Source: Bacteroidaceae bacterium
GTDB taxonomy: Bacteria; Bacteroidota; Bacteroidia; Bacteroidales; Bacteroidaceae
Length of the DNA stretch: 64,000 nt
Assembly: GCA_024697945.1 (NCBI GenBank)
Contig: JAILRU010000048.1
Span: 86,367-150,366 of the forward strand
Reading direction: 5' to 3'
Shown here: positions 1-8,409 of the stretch, piece by piece
Position numbering within the stretch: position 1 is the stretch's first letter
Layout: each line of letters begins with the position of its first letter
The notes under the pieces: model-generated
Databases searched by the model: none
Told to the model about the DNA's origin: nothing
Seen by the model: the letters and a program-made list of their open reading frames with translations, nothing else
Position numbers and translations under genes: made by a program

Positions 1-223
1 TAGTGGAGCGCTTGAAGTACTGCCAGACACCGTTCAGGTTCATCCACTCCTGTCTTTTCATGGAGGGACGCGGGTATTCCGGCCACACGTTTTCTTCGGT
101 CAGTTGCTCACCCCAGGGAGTCATCACAGGGGCGGTCTGCTTCGTCCATACACTTTGGCCACATGCACTCTGTGAAAGGGTCAGCATGGCGACCACAATC
201 ACCTTTTCAAAGTATGTCTTCAT
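1..223 (-). CDS. Glycoside hydrolase family 2 enzyme, N-terminal part (runs off window)
   Basis: Only the first 74 codons are inside the window; the gene continues past base 1. The start ATG is at 221-223 and overlaps the last 17 bases of the upstream lipoprotein gene, so the two are probably translationally coupled. The reading begins with a short secretion signal that has a Cys near residue 21 (SACGQ), so it may be a lipoprotein. It then shows the pattern MTPWGE...NVWPEYPRPSMKR..WMNLNGVWQY, which is typical of the start of the sugar-binding domain of large Bacteroidetes GH2 proteins (beta-galactosidase or related). The catalytic barrel is not visible, so the substrate cannot be stated. The context with a GH92 mannosidase suggests host or dietary glycan breakdown. 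Confidence 0.75.
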   Translation of the reverse strand, partial: MKTYFEKVIVVAMLTLSQSACGQSVWTKQTAPVMTPWGEQLTEENVWPEYPRPSMKRQEWMNLNGVWQYFKRST

Positions 224-746
224 CTATGCTTGTATCTGGTGTTATCGTATAACTGCCATCGGGACCGATGGTGAGAATGAAGGGACACGACATGTCGCTT
301 TCGGGATAGCTGACACAGGTGTTGAAGTAGAGCTTGCCCTCTTCTGCATGGCTGAAACGCAAGCCGTCCATGATGCCATACTTTTGGAAGTCACTGCTGA
401 GCATGGACTTGAAATCGGCCTTGGTGAAGCTGCGGCTGAAAAGCGAACCGCCATCCTTCGTGATGTCGAGGCTGTAACGATTGTCCTTGTACTTTATACC
501 ATCCTCGTCAACCACAATTGGCAGTTCCTCAGCAGGTTGGCTGCTAATGGTGTAACTGACTTTGTGGCTGCCCTGCATCAATGTGCCGCTATCGGAATCC
601 ACAGGAATGCTGTGGATCTCTTCAACTGGCTGTTCAGTCTGAATGGTTTCCTGTGTCTCAGTCTTCTGCTGCCCACATGAAATAATGAAAAGTGAAAAGT
701 GAAAAATGAAAAGTGAATAATATAAATGCTTCTTCATAACTATCAA
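207..746 (-). CDS. Small secreted lipoprotein, DUF4738-like
   Basis: A 179-residue protein with a lipoprotein signal ending in FIISCGQQ; the Cys would be lipidated and the protein anchored in the envelope. After a Thr/Glu-rich linker the mature part has alternating hydrophobic strands (SVSYTI-, YSLDITKDG-, and GSYTITPD-like segments). I believe this is the Bacteroidales DUF4738 type, but this is from memory and not certain; no function is known. An alternative start lies three codons in (MKKHLYY), which gives a more normal positively charged start. The hydrophobic core of the signal peptide (FIFHFSLFII) is encoded by the same GTGAAAAGTGAAA-type repeat that fills spacers in this genome. It lies 18 bases after the GH92 gene and overlaps the GH2 gene. 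Confidence 0.7.
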   Translation of the reverse strand: MIVMKKHLYYSLFIFHFSLFIISCGQQKTETQETIQTEQPVEEIHSIPVDSDSGTLMQGSHKVSYTISSQPAEELPIVVDEDGIKYKDNRYSLDITKDGGSLFSRSFTKADFKSMLSSDFQKYGIMDGLRFSHAEEGKLYFNTCVSYPESDMSCPFILTIGPDGSYTITPDTSIDEDIL

Positions 747-764
747 TTGTCAATTATCATTTAT

Positions 765-2849
765 TTAAAAGTAGAACACCATCTCACCGCCCTTTGTGAG
801 TTCTTTAACAGGGATTTGGAAGTTTGGCAGGGACTTGCCATTCCAGGTGACCTTCTTACATTTACCATTTACCCATTGACCATTTACCATTTGTCCCTTT
901 GTCCCTTCGGTGCGGATGGTAACAGTGGTCTGACGGTCTGCACCAAGATGGAGCGTCACCTTATCGAAGAGAGGCGGGAAGAGTTCATAGACAGCTTCGC
1001 CAACGATGAGGGGATACATGCCGATGCTGGCAAAAACGTACCAAGCACTCATGGCACCATCGTCTTCGTCCATCTCGAAACAGTAGCCGCGAGGCTGGTT
1101 CACAAAGGCACAACCAACGAAGGGTGTGGGATAGGCGTCGTTGCCGCCATAGCGATGTGTGATGCTTTCTGTGGAAAGGCTGCGGACGATGCCTCCCGTC
1201 AACTGCGGCATTCCGAGCCTGCCGAAGAGGAAGGGAACGTGGATGTCCGGCTCGTTGCCCTGATTGTAAAGCTCCTCACGGAAGAACTGCTGCAACTGTG
1301 CAGCAAGTATCTCCTTGCCGACCAGTTTAATCATCCGTGGCAGGTACATCGGTGCACCCCAGCGATACTGCCAGCGTGTGCCCTGATAGAGCCCGTTGCC
1401 CTTCATCTTGGTATAGGTCTCGTCTATATGCTGGAATTCCTTGGGCCAGATGCTGTCGAAGATTTCCTCGCCTCGCTTTGTCCAGAGTGCAGCATCTTCC
1501 TTCATACCAAGCTCTCCAGCAAGTTGACCCAAGGCCCAAAAGTCACCACTTGCCTCAAGGCACTGGTCGGGACTCTTCAGGCTAAGCCGCTTCACCTCTG
1601 CCACCATTCCTGGATAAGCATCACGAAGCGATGGAATGCTGATGCCTTGACGATAAGCATCGAGCAGAGTAGCGATGGCGTGCTCCGTTCGTACCGTCGG
1701 TACACATTCGTAGTTGGTGCTCCAGTCCTTTTTGCCTGTCAGGTAGAGTTGTGCAAGGGACTGCATGATGTCTCCCGAGTGACCGGCATCGAGTAACGTG
1801 ATGAGCGGAAACTTCGTGCGGTAGGTGTCCCAGAGCGACCACGAGCTGTAGTACGTCCAGTCCTTTGCTTCGTGCGTCTTGCCATCCGTACCGAGGTAAT
1901 GCGTCATTGTGCGGTCTGTGACCTGGAATGGACTATGGAAAGTCCTATAGAGCGACGTGTAGAAGATGGTCTGCTGGTCCTCGGTTCCACCCTCAACCTC
2001 GACCGTTGAGAGCAGTCGCTCCCATTGGCGCTCAGCACGTTCTGTCATTGTATGGAAGTCGGTTCGCCAAACCATTTGCTCGGTCATCTTGTCCAGTTCG
2101 TTGTCAAGACCTGTGGAAGCCACGATGCGTACCTCCACATATTTGGCTGATAGTTCTGGGAAAGTGAGGCGCTTGAAACCTCCGGGAATGGTGTCGAGCA
2201 CAAAAGGCGTGCTTGTATAAAGACGGTAGTGCAAGAGGTAGTGACCACGTCCGCAGGTATTGGCACACTCTGCCATTCCCTGTCCCATCGTGGGCGCTTT
2301 TTGCTGGAAATCAGCGGCAAAGACCTTATCGAAAGCAGAACGTGGATTGAGCAGCAGAACAGCCTTCGAAGGGTCTGGGAAAGAGAAACGCTCCACAGCC
2401 ATGCGACGGTCTGCAGTCGCCGTGAACCACACGCCATTGCTCAGCTGCACACTATAATAGCCAGGGTAGGCTCGCTCTGTATGCTTCAGGAGTCGAACAT
2501 CCTGACCTGTTGCATCAGGCATCAGTGAGACGTTGCCGCCACAGCCGCTACCGCCTACTCCAGAGAGGCGGTTGATACTGAAGCCCGAGATAACGGGCAC
2601 TTCGTAGTCATAGCCAGGATGCTGGCGGGGCTTGCTGTCAGGACAGACCTGAATCTGGCTATAGGGAACCGTTGCACCAGGCGTCATCTGCCCATAGTCG
2701 TCCGCAGTTCCGATGTAGAGGTTGACTTTGTCGAGAAGGTTTCCGCCTGCGTCTGACTCATTAGAAGATTGCTGAGCGCAGACTGGTACATTACAGAACA
2801 TGATAAAAGCATAGGCAAAAGCCTGTATGCCGAGGAGTTTTATCTTCAT
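765..2849 (-). CDS. GH92 family alpha-mannosidase, secreted
   Basis: A 694-residue exo-acting alpha-mannosidase of family GH92, a calcium-dependent family that releases mannose from N-glycans or yeast mannan. A signal peptide (to about residue 25, ending VCAQ) precedes the family start LLDKVNLYIGTADDYGQMTPGATVP. Further family landmarks are the GYDYE..ISGFSINRLSGVGG block, SSWSLWDTYRTKFPL in the middle, GNEPDIHVPFLF, and the DEDDGAMSAWYVFASIGMYP block near the C-terminus, which contains the acidic residues of the active site. It is slightly shorter than the usual 730-760 residues. Near the C-terminus, residues GQMVNGQWVNGKCKK are encoded by an iterated repeat (859-900) also found in spacers. 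It is the first gene of the operon; a -7 box TATATTTG sits at 2869-2876. Confidence 0.92.
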   Translation of the reverse strand: MKIKLLGIQAFAYAFIMFCNVPVCAQQSSNESDAGGNLLDKVNLYIGTADDYGQMTPGATVPYSQIQVCPDSKPRQHPGYDYEVPVISGFSINRLSGVGGSGCGGNVSLMPDATGQDVRLLKHTERAYPGYYSVQLSNGVWFTATADRRMAVERFSFPDPSKAVLLLNPRSAFDKVFAADFQQKAPTMGQGMAECANTCGRGHYLLHYRLYTSTPFVLDTIPGGFKRLTFPELSAKYVEVRIVASTGLDNELDKMTEQMVWRTDFHTMTERAERQWERLLSTVEVEGGTEDQQTIFYTSLYRTFHSPFQVTDRTMTHYLGTDGKTHEAKDWTYYSSWSLWDTYRTKFPLITLLDAGHSGDIMQSLAQLYLTGKKDWSTNYECVPTVRTEHAIATLLDAYRQGISIPSLRDAYPGMVAEVKRLSLKSPDQCLEASGDFWALGQLAGELGMKEDAALWTKRGEEIFDSIWPKEFQHIDETYTKMKGNGLYQGTRWQYRWGAPMYLPRMIKLVGKEILAAQLQQFFREELYNQGNEPDIHVPFLFGRLGMPQLTGGIVRSLSTESITHRYGGNDAYPTPFVGCAFVNQPRGYCFEMDEDDGAMSAWYVFASIGMYPLIVGEAVYELFPPLFDKVTLHLGADRQTTVTIRTEGTKGQMVNGQWVNGKCKKVTWNGKSLPNFQIPVKELTKGGEMVFYF

Positions 2850-2868
2850 AATAGCTCAAATTTTTATG

Positions 2869-2876
2869 CAAATATA
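2869..2876 (-). promoter_or_regulatory. -7 box of the GH92 operon
   Basis: The minus strand reads TATATTTG, matching the Bacteroidetes -7 consensus TAnnTTTG, 20 bases before the ATG. No clear -33 TTTG at the expected distance was found. Confidence 0.5.
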
Positions 2877-3053
2877 CAAAGAAAAGCGAAAAGTGAAAAA
2901 TGAAAAGTGAAAATTAATAATGATAAATGAAAATACAGAAGGAAAAGTGAAACTTAGAGCATGAAATGACATTTGCAACCCGTTTAGTATGATTATTGCA
3001 GCATTTAGCTATTTTTTTTTGCATTATCATAGGCCTTATGATAAAAAATTAAC

Positions 3054-3061
3054 TATCTTTG
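3054..3061 (+). promoter_or_regulatory. -7 box upstream of the GLUG-protein/CotH genes
   Basis: TATCTTTG matches TAnnTTTG and lies 74 bases before the start codon, leaving a long leader. The nearest TTTG (3018-3021) is farther upstream than the usual spacing, so the -33 element is unclear. Confidence 0.5.
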
Positions 3062-3135
3062 TCTGTCGATAATTTAAAAAGGAGATAAAAACCACATAAT
3101 TATATTTATTAACCCTAATTCAAAACATAAAAAAC

Positions 3136-6100
3136 ATGAAGAAGTTTACATTTCTCTTTATGATGCTTCTCGGTTACGGATTGTCCTCCCATGCGGAAGG
3201 CTTGGAAGATCTGGTTTTCGAGAATGGCATCGTGCAAATCTCCACAGCGGATGATTTGAAGAACTTCGCTTTGGCAGTCAATGAAGGCAACACGGAACTG
3301 GATGCAGTACTGAATGCTGATGTTGACTATGCGGATTTCTTGAAAATCGGAGATATTGGCGACCATAAGTATGCCGGTATCTTCGATGGTAAGTTCCATT
3401 GCATTACTTACAACTGCGAGGCTACAGGTTCCAGCTTTGGACTGTTCGGTGGCTTGTCAGGTACGGTCAAGAACCTGAAAGTAGATGGCTCCATCACTAC
3501 CAATACTAATAAGATTGGCGGTCTGGTAGGCGAGTGCTTCAGTGGTACTATCGAGAACTGCTATTCGTCGGTTGACATCATCGGTACTGCTGCGATAGAT
3601 GCCTGTTATGCAGGCATTCTGGCTCGCTCAAGTGCTTCGGGCGTAAAGGTCATTAACTGTATCTACGACGGTACTATCGATGCTCCTGAAGCAGGCAATA
3701 TGGCCAGTATCGTGGGTTGGGCAGGAGACGACTGCAATGCCACTGTCACCAACTGTATATTCACAGGAACCATCAATGGTAACGCAGAATATCCCAACGA
3801 GAACGTCAGCTACACCATTGCCCGTCGTCCCACTGTCATTACAGTCAGCAACTGCTATTATGTAAACGAATGGGTTACCTATAACGAAGGTAGCACGCAA
3901 GTGACAGAAGAGGAGGTTGCATCGGGCGAACTCTGCTACATGATAAATGGTGACCAGACCACTATCACATGGTGGCAGACTCTGGGCACAGACCCCGTTC
4001 CTGTTCCCTTCTCGAACAGCCTGCAAGTGTATGCAGCAGGAAACCTGGACTGCACGGGACAGAGTGCCGACGGTTCCGAACTTACCTACTCAAACACCAA
4101 GACGCAGGACATCCCCGACCATCAGTATGAGAATGGTATCTGTATCATCTGCGGTAAGGTGGATCCCAGCATGGCCTCTCTGGTGGACGGCTTCTATCAG
4201 ATTGAAACTGCCGAGCAGTTCATTTGGTTTGCCAATCTGGTTAATCAGGGCGACAATACCGCCAATGCCAAGTTGATAGACGACATCGACCTGTCTGGTC
4301 ATGAATTTACCGTTATCGCTACCAGTGGCAACCACTACAAGGGTATCTTCGACGGTAACTATAAGACCCTGACCATCGACCTGACTGCAGAAACAAGCAG
4401 CTGGGGTCTCTTCCGTTATTTGGACGGTACCATCCAGAACCTGTACCTCACTGGAGATCTCTATACCGAATGGAGCAAAGTTGGTCCGTTGGTAGGTGAA
4501 ATCTTTGGTGGTAAGGTACTGAATGTTGTCTGCGACGTTAATGTGCTTAGCGGATACCCAGGCGACGGTGCCATCTCGGGTCTCGTCGGTCGTGGCAGTG
4601 CCGATGGTTCCCTCATAGAGAACTGTATCTTCGCAGGTACCATCACGGGTAGCAACTACAATAGTGCTGCCTTCATCGGCTGGTCAGGCTCATTGTCAAC
4701 CATTACCAACTGTGCTTTCACAGGTAGCATAGAAGTGGATGCCAGTCAGGGTAATCCCTATACCTTTGCCCGTAATCCGGGTAATGTGACTTGCACCAGC
4801 TGCTATTTCGTCAATGAGTTTGGTTCGCATCAGGACAACACCACCCAGATTGCTGAAGAGGATGTCAAAAGCGGACGGCTCTGCTATCTGCTGAACGGCG
4901 ACCAGTCGCAGATAGTTTGGAACCAGACAATTGAAGAAAGCAAAATTCCCGTTCCGTTCCCCACTCAGGAACGTGTTTACAATGCCGGCGACGTTTACGG
5001 AAATGCTTACGATGCAGCAACGTATGCCGATTTTGCCCAGAAAGTCCTTGACGTAGAACGTGAGTATTGCAATGACCTCCTGGCACAGAAGAGCCTCGTG
5101 GAGAGCTATCTGGAAAGTTTGGATGCATTGGAGTCATGCAACAATATTGATGAGTTCATGACTGTATGGAACAACCTCTTGGAATTGCGCAACAGCGTCA
5201 AGTCTTGTGCTGAAGCATACGCAGCCTACCAAAAGAAAGTTGAAGACACAGACAAGTATCTGGAAGAGCATGATGACTTCTCCGGCAAGAAGCGTGAAGA
5301 GCTGGAGGACTATCTGCGCACCAATGAGGAGCCCAGCAGCACATATCCAAGGGGAACTGCCCTCTATATCTTGGAAAAGTGCGAACTCACTGAGGAAGAA
5401 ATCTTGGCAGAAACCAAGAAGATTGATGCCATGCTGGAAGCAGCTATTACAGAGCAGCCCCAAGCTGGTACGGATATGACCATGCTGCTGACCAATCCGA
5501 CCTTCCGGGATGGCTTCGATGGTTGGGAAGGCCAGGTAGGCACAGGCCATAAGGGTGCTGAGGGCAGCGAGATGTATGCTGCTGAATGCTATAATGCCAC
5601 TATGGATATGTACCAGACCATTACAGGTCTTGCAAATGGTGTGTATGAGGTACAGATCAATGGTGTGTACCGTCCCTATCCAGGCGCTGACAATCTGTAT
5701 AACACCAATTATGCCGCCATGCTTACTGCCAACGGCATGACCAACTATTTCCAGGTTCTCGTAGAGGATGCTATCCCAATGAGCGAGGCCGTGGATGGTT
5801 TCAACTGTAACCTCACAGGCGAATATCCCGATTTCGAAGTGGTTGATTTCAATGGTGAGGATGGCTACGTACCCCGTGGACTGGTAGGATATTGCAGGGC
5901 ATTCGAGAGTGGCCGCTACCAGAATGCCATCCTGGCAAACGTAACCGACGGCACTCTGACGATTGGAATCAAAGTGCTTGGCTCAGGCCGTGAAAATGAT
6001 GCCTTCGGCTTTGGTAACGTGAAACTCTTCTATCATGGTGAACTGGACCAGGCTGGTGGAGGTCTCGACAATGTCCTGGAGTCCCAGGCTGCACGTGCCT

Positions 6101-8400
6101 ATACCATGCTGAATAATTACGAGTACAGCCTCGATGAATATGCCATTTATCCCAACTTCTCCAACGAGATTAAGGAGAAACTGCAGAATGCAATTGATGC
6201 AGTAGCCACTACCACAGACAATAATGCAAAGATCGCTCTGGTAACACAATTCTCCGATCTCTTCCAGGAAACATACGTTTGTAAGAAGAACTACATCAAC
6301 CTGATGAGTGAGTATGACAAGCTCAACACCCTCATGGATGAGTTGGCTCCCTTCTTTACAGATGCAGAGATGGACGAGATAAATCCGCTTTTGGAGACGC
6401 TTCTCTCCTATTATGAAGGTGAAGCTTCTACTGAGGAAGCTGGCAAGGACCACTTGCAGTCGCTCTCGTTCATGCCCAAGAAGGTGGATGGCGTATATCA
6501 ACTCAGTACACCTGTTGAGCTGGTACTTTTCGCCAATCTGGTCAATGCAGGAGAAACGGATGCCAATGCCATTCTGACCGACGACATCGATGCCTCCGAT
6601 GCAGATATGAAGATGATTTCTACTGTTGACAACAAGTACGCAGGTACATTCGACGGTCAGGGGCATACCATTACCTACACGATGTTTGCCACCGAGGAAG
6701 GCGTTGGTCTCTTCCGAGCTCTTACTGGTACCATCAAGAACCTGAATGTTGCAGGTACTATCTATACTTCTTTGAAGAAGGCTGGCGGTATCGTAGCTGA
6801 GATATTCGGTGGAACCATTCAGAACTGCGTATCGTCTGTTAATATTGAATCCGACTTCAATGACGATGCTGCTTACGCAGGTATTGCATTCCGTGCTAGT
6901 GCTACAGGATGTGTCGTCAAGGATTGTATCTACACAGGTACCATCAATGCTCCTGAAGCATTCAATATGGCAGGTATCTTAGGCTTCACGGGCAGCGACT
7001 GCACTTCTACTGTCAGCAACTGTCTGTTCATGGGTAATATTATCGGCAGTGACAGAAGTACGGATTATCCTTCCTATACTATCTCTCGTAACCCCAGTGT
7101 TTCTGTTGTCGAGAACTGCTACTATATGAACGGATTTGGTACGCCCAACGCAGGTTCTACCGAAGTAACAGCCGAGCAGATAGCAAGCGGTGAGGTTGCC
7201 TTCCTGCTGAACGGAGACCAGAAGAATATCCAGTGGACGCAGAATATTCCTGAGGACAGCTATCCCGTTCCATTCCTCACACGCGGCATCGTTTATGCCA
7301 ACGGCTCTCTCAAGTGCGACGGCAAGACTCCCGTGGAAGGTACAACGGTTAGCTACAGCAACACCGAGGGCAGCACTATCGAAGACCACAACTTCGAGGA
7401 TGGCTTCTGCACCGTATGTAACACACCAGACCTCACTATGGCAGAACTCGTAGATGGCTTCTGGCAGATTGGTACGGCAAAGCAGCTGGTATGGTTTGCC
7501 AAGAAGGTTAACTTCGGTGACACCCAGGACAATGCCCAGCTGACAGCCGACATTAATCTGGCTGAGATGATGGACGAATTCCCCATGATTGGTACTACGA
7601 GCAAGAAGTACGAAGGTGTATTCGATGGCCGATGCCACACCATCAGTATCAACAAGGTGAACGAAGTAGAAGGCTTCGGCCTGTTCCGTGCCCTGAGCGG
7701 TACTGTCAAGAACCTGCGCACAGCCGGCACCATCAATACCAGCGCCAAGAGAATAGGCGGTATCGTGTGCGAAATCTATGGTGGCACCATCGAGAACTGT
7801 GAGAGTGCTGTCGATATCATATCCACCTTCAACGGTGATGCCCTTACTGGTGGTATCGTGGGTCGTGGAAGCGGCGACAACAGCGTCATCAACAACTGTC
7901 TGTTCAGTGGTACTCTCAAGAGCGACGTGGCATGGAACTGTATCCCCATCGTAGGCTGGTGTGGTAACGTTACCTACATCACCAACACCCTCTCTGTAGG
8001 CAAGTTGGAAGTTTCCCTCTACGCAAGCGGCACGCCCTATTCTCTCGCTCGCAACCCAGGCAACGCCAAGTGTACCAATTGCTATTTCCTGAACCAGATG
8101 GGCGACATTAACGAAGGCTCTCAACAGGTTACTGAGGAGCAGCTGAAGAGTGGCGAGGTTTGCGCCTTGCTGAATGCCGGTCAGGATACAGAACAATGGA
8201 CTCAGGCCGATTATTATCCCGTTCCGTTTACCGGTTCTGACTATGAAGATGGAATTCGTTCAATTGATAATGGACAATTGACAATTGATAATGAAGCCAT
8301 CTATGATTTGAGCGGTCGCCAAATCGTAAATAGTCAATCGTCAAATCGTAAATTACAAAAGGGTATCTATATCATCAACGGCAAGAAAGTGCTGTTCTGA
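3136..8400 (+). CDS. Giant secreted GLUG-like repeat protein with CBM-like domain
   Basis: 1754 residues with a signal peptide (to SSHAEG). Four long modules follow the pattern ADI-DL...GIFDG..HTI...GLFR.LSGT(I/V)KNL...GGIVGE..GGTIENC, like GLUG/right-handed beta-helix repeats; two lie in the N-terminal third (about residues 30-620) and two in the C-terminal third (about 1090-1710). Linkers between modules within each pair carry Cys-x2-Cys knuckles (GICIICGKVD, GFCTVCNTPD). The centre has two helical stretches flanking a beta-rich domain (about 790-970; LLTNPTFRDGFDGWE... start) that resembles a carbohydrate-binding sandwich. It ends with the short tail YDLSGRQ...KGIYIINGKKVLF, preceded by in-frame repeat DNA. 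GLUG motifs are known in surface and adhesive proteins; binding of glycans or cells is an inference. The CotH gene follows after 9 bases. Confidence 0.8.
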   Translation: MKKFTFLFMMLLGYGLSSHAEGLEDLVFENGIVQISTADDLKNFALAVNEGNTELDAVLNADVDYADFLKIGDIGDHKYAGIFDGKFHCITYNCEATGSSFGLFGGLSGTVKNLKVDGSITTNTNKIGGLVGECFSGTIENCYSSVDIIGTAAIDACYAGILARSSASGVKVINCIYDGTIDAPEAGNMASIVGWAGDDCNATVTNCIFTGTINGNAEYPNENVSYTIARRPTVITVSNCYYVNEWVTYNEGSTQVTEEEVASGELCYMINGDQTTITWWQTLGTDPVPVPFSNSLQVYAAGNLDCTGQSADGSELTYSNTKTQDIPDHQYENGICIICGKVDPSMASLVDGFYQIETAEQFIWFANLVNQGDNTANAKLIDDIDLSGHEFTVIATSGNHYKGIFDGNYKTLTIDLTAETSSWGLFRYLDGTIQNLYLTGDLYTEWSKVGPLVGEIFGGKVLNVVCDVNVLSGYPGDGAISGLVGRGSADGSLIENCIFAGTITGSNYNSAAFIGWSGSLSTITNCAFTGSIEVDASQGNPYTFARNPGNVTCTSCYFVNEFGSHQDNTTQIAEEDVKSGRLCYLLNGDQSQIVWNQTIEESKIPVPFPTQERVYNAGDVYGNAYDAATYADFAQKVLDVEREYCNDLLAQKSLVESYLESLDALESCNNIDEFMTVWNNLLELRNSVKSCAEAYAAYQKKVEDTDKYLEEHDDFSGKKREELEDYLRTNEEPSSTYPRGTALYILEKCELTEEEILAETKKIDAMLEAAITEQPQAGTDMTMLLTNPTFRDGFDGWEGQVGTGHKGAEGSEMYAAECYNATMDMYQTITGLANGVYEVQINGVYRPYPGADNLYNTNYAAMLTANGMTNYFQVLVEDAIPMSEAVDGFNCNLTGEYPDFEVVDFNGEDGYVPRGLVGYCRAFESGRYQNAILANVTDGTLTIGIKVLGSGRENDAFGFGNVKLFYHGELDQAGGGLDNVLESQAARAYTMLNNYEYSLDEYAIYPNFSNEIKEKLQNAIDAVATTTDNNAKIALVTQFSDLFQETYVCKKNYINLMSEYDKLNTLMDELAPFFTDAEMDEINPLLETLLSYYEGEASTEEAGKDHLQSLSFMPKKVDGVYQLSTPVELVLFANLVNAGETDANAILTDDIDASDADMKMISTVDNKYAGTFDGQGHTITYTMFATEEGVGLFRALTGTIKNLNVAGTIYTSLKKAGGIVAEIFGGTIQNCVSSVNIESDFNDDAAYAGIAFRASATGCVVKDCIYTGTINAPEAFNMAGILGFTGSDCTSTVSNCLFMGNIIGSDRSTDYPSYTISRNPSVSVVENCYYMNGFGTPNAGSTEVTAEQIASGEVAFLLNGDQKNIQWTQNIPEDSYPVPFLTRGIVYANGSLKCDGKTPVEGTTVSYSNTEGSTIEDHNFEDGFCTVCNTPDLTMAELVDGFWQIGTAKQLVWFAKKVNFGDTQDNAQLTADINLAEMMDEFPMIGTTSKKYEGVFDGRCHTISINKVNEVEGFGLFRALSGTVKNLRTAGTINTSAKRIGGIVCEIYGGTIENCESAVDIISTFNGDALTGGIVGRGSGDNSVINNCLFSGTLKSDVAWNCIPIVGWCGNVTYITNTLSVGKLEVSLYASGTPYSLARNPGNAKCTNCYFLNQMGDINEGSQQVTEEQLKSGEVCALLNAGQDTEQWTQADYYPVPFTGSDYEDGIRSIDNGQLTIDNEAIYDLSGRQIVNSQSSNRKLQKGIYIINGKKVLF
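8261..8355 (+). repeat. Iterated-word repeats inside the C-terminus of the GLUG-protein gene
   Basis: CAATTGATAATGGACAATTG-type words (8261-8293) and AATCGTAAATAGTCAATCG-type words (8321-8355) are read in frame as linkers on both sides of the YDLSGRQ motif. The same words occur in spacers of this window. Confidence 0.75.
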
Positions 8401-8409
8401 TTCGTTGTA

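Larger units (their letters stand above)
2850..3135. other. Divergent intergenic region with iterated A/T-rich repeats
   Basis: This spacer between the divergent GH92 and GLUG-protein genes holds a GTGAAAAATGAAAAG-type iterated repeat (about 2881-2920), then AT-rich DNA with a T-run at 3012-3020, and promoters for both sides. No gene or RNA was seen. Confidence 0.6.

Noticed and set aside
726..1796. Plus-strand open reading frame of 356 codons
   Set aside because: Antisense to the GH92 gene; no recognisable domain.
6979..8196. Minus-strand open reading frame of 405 codons
   Set aside because: Antisense to the GLUG-like gene; no start signals or family match.
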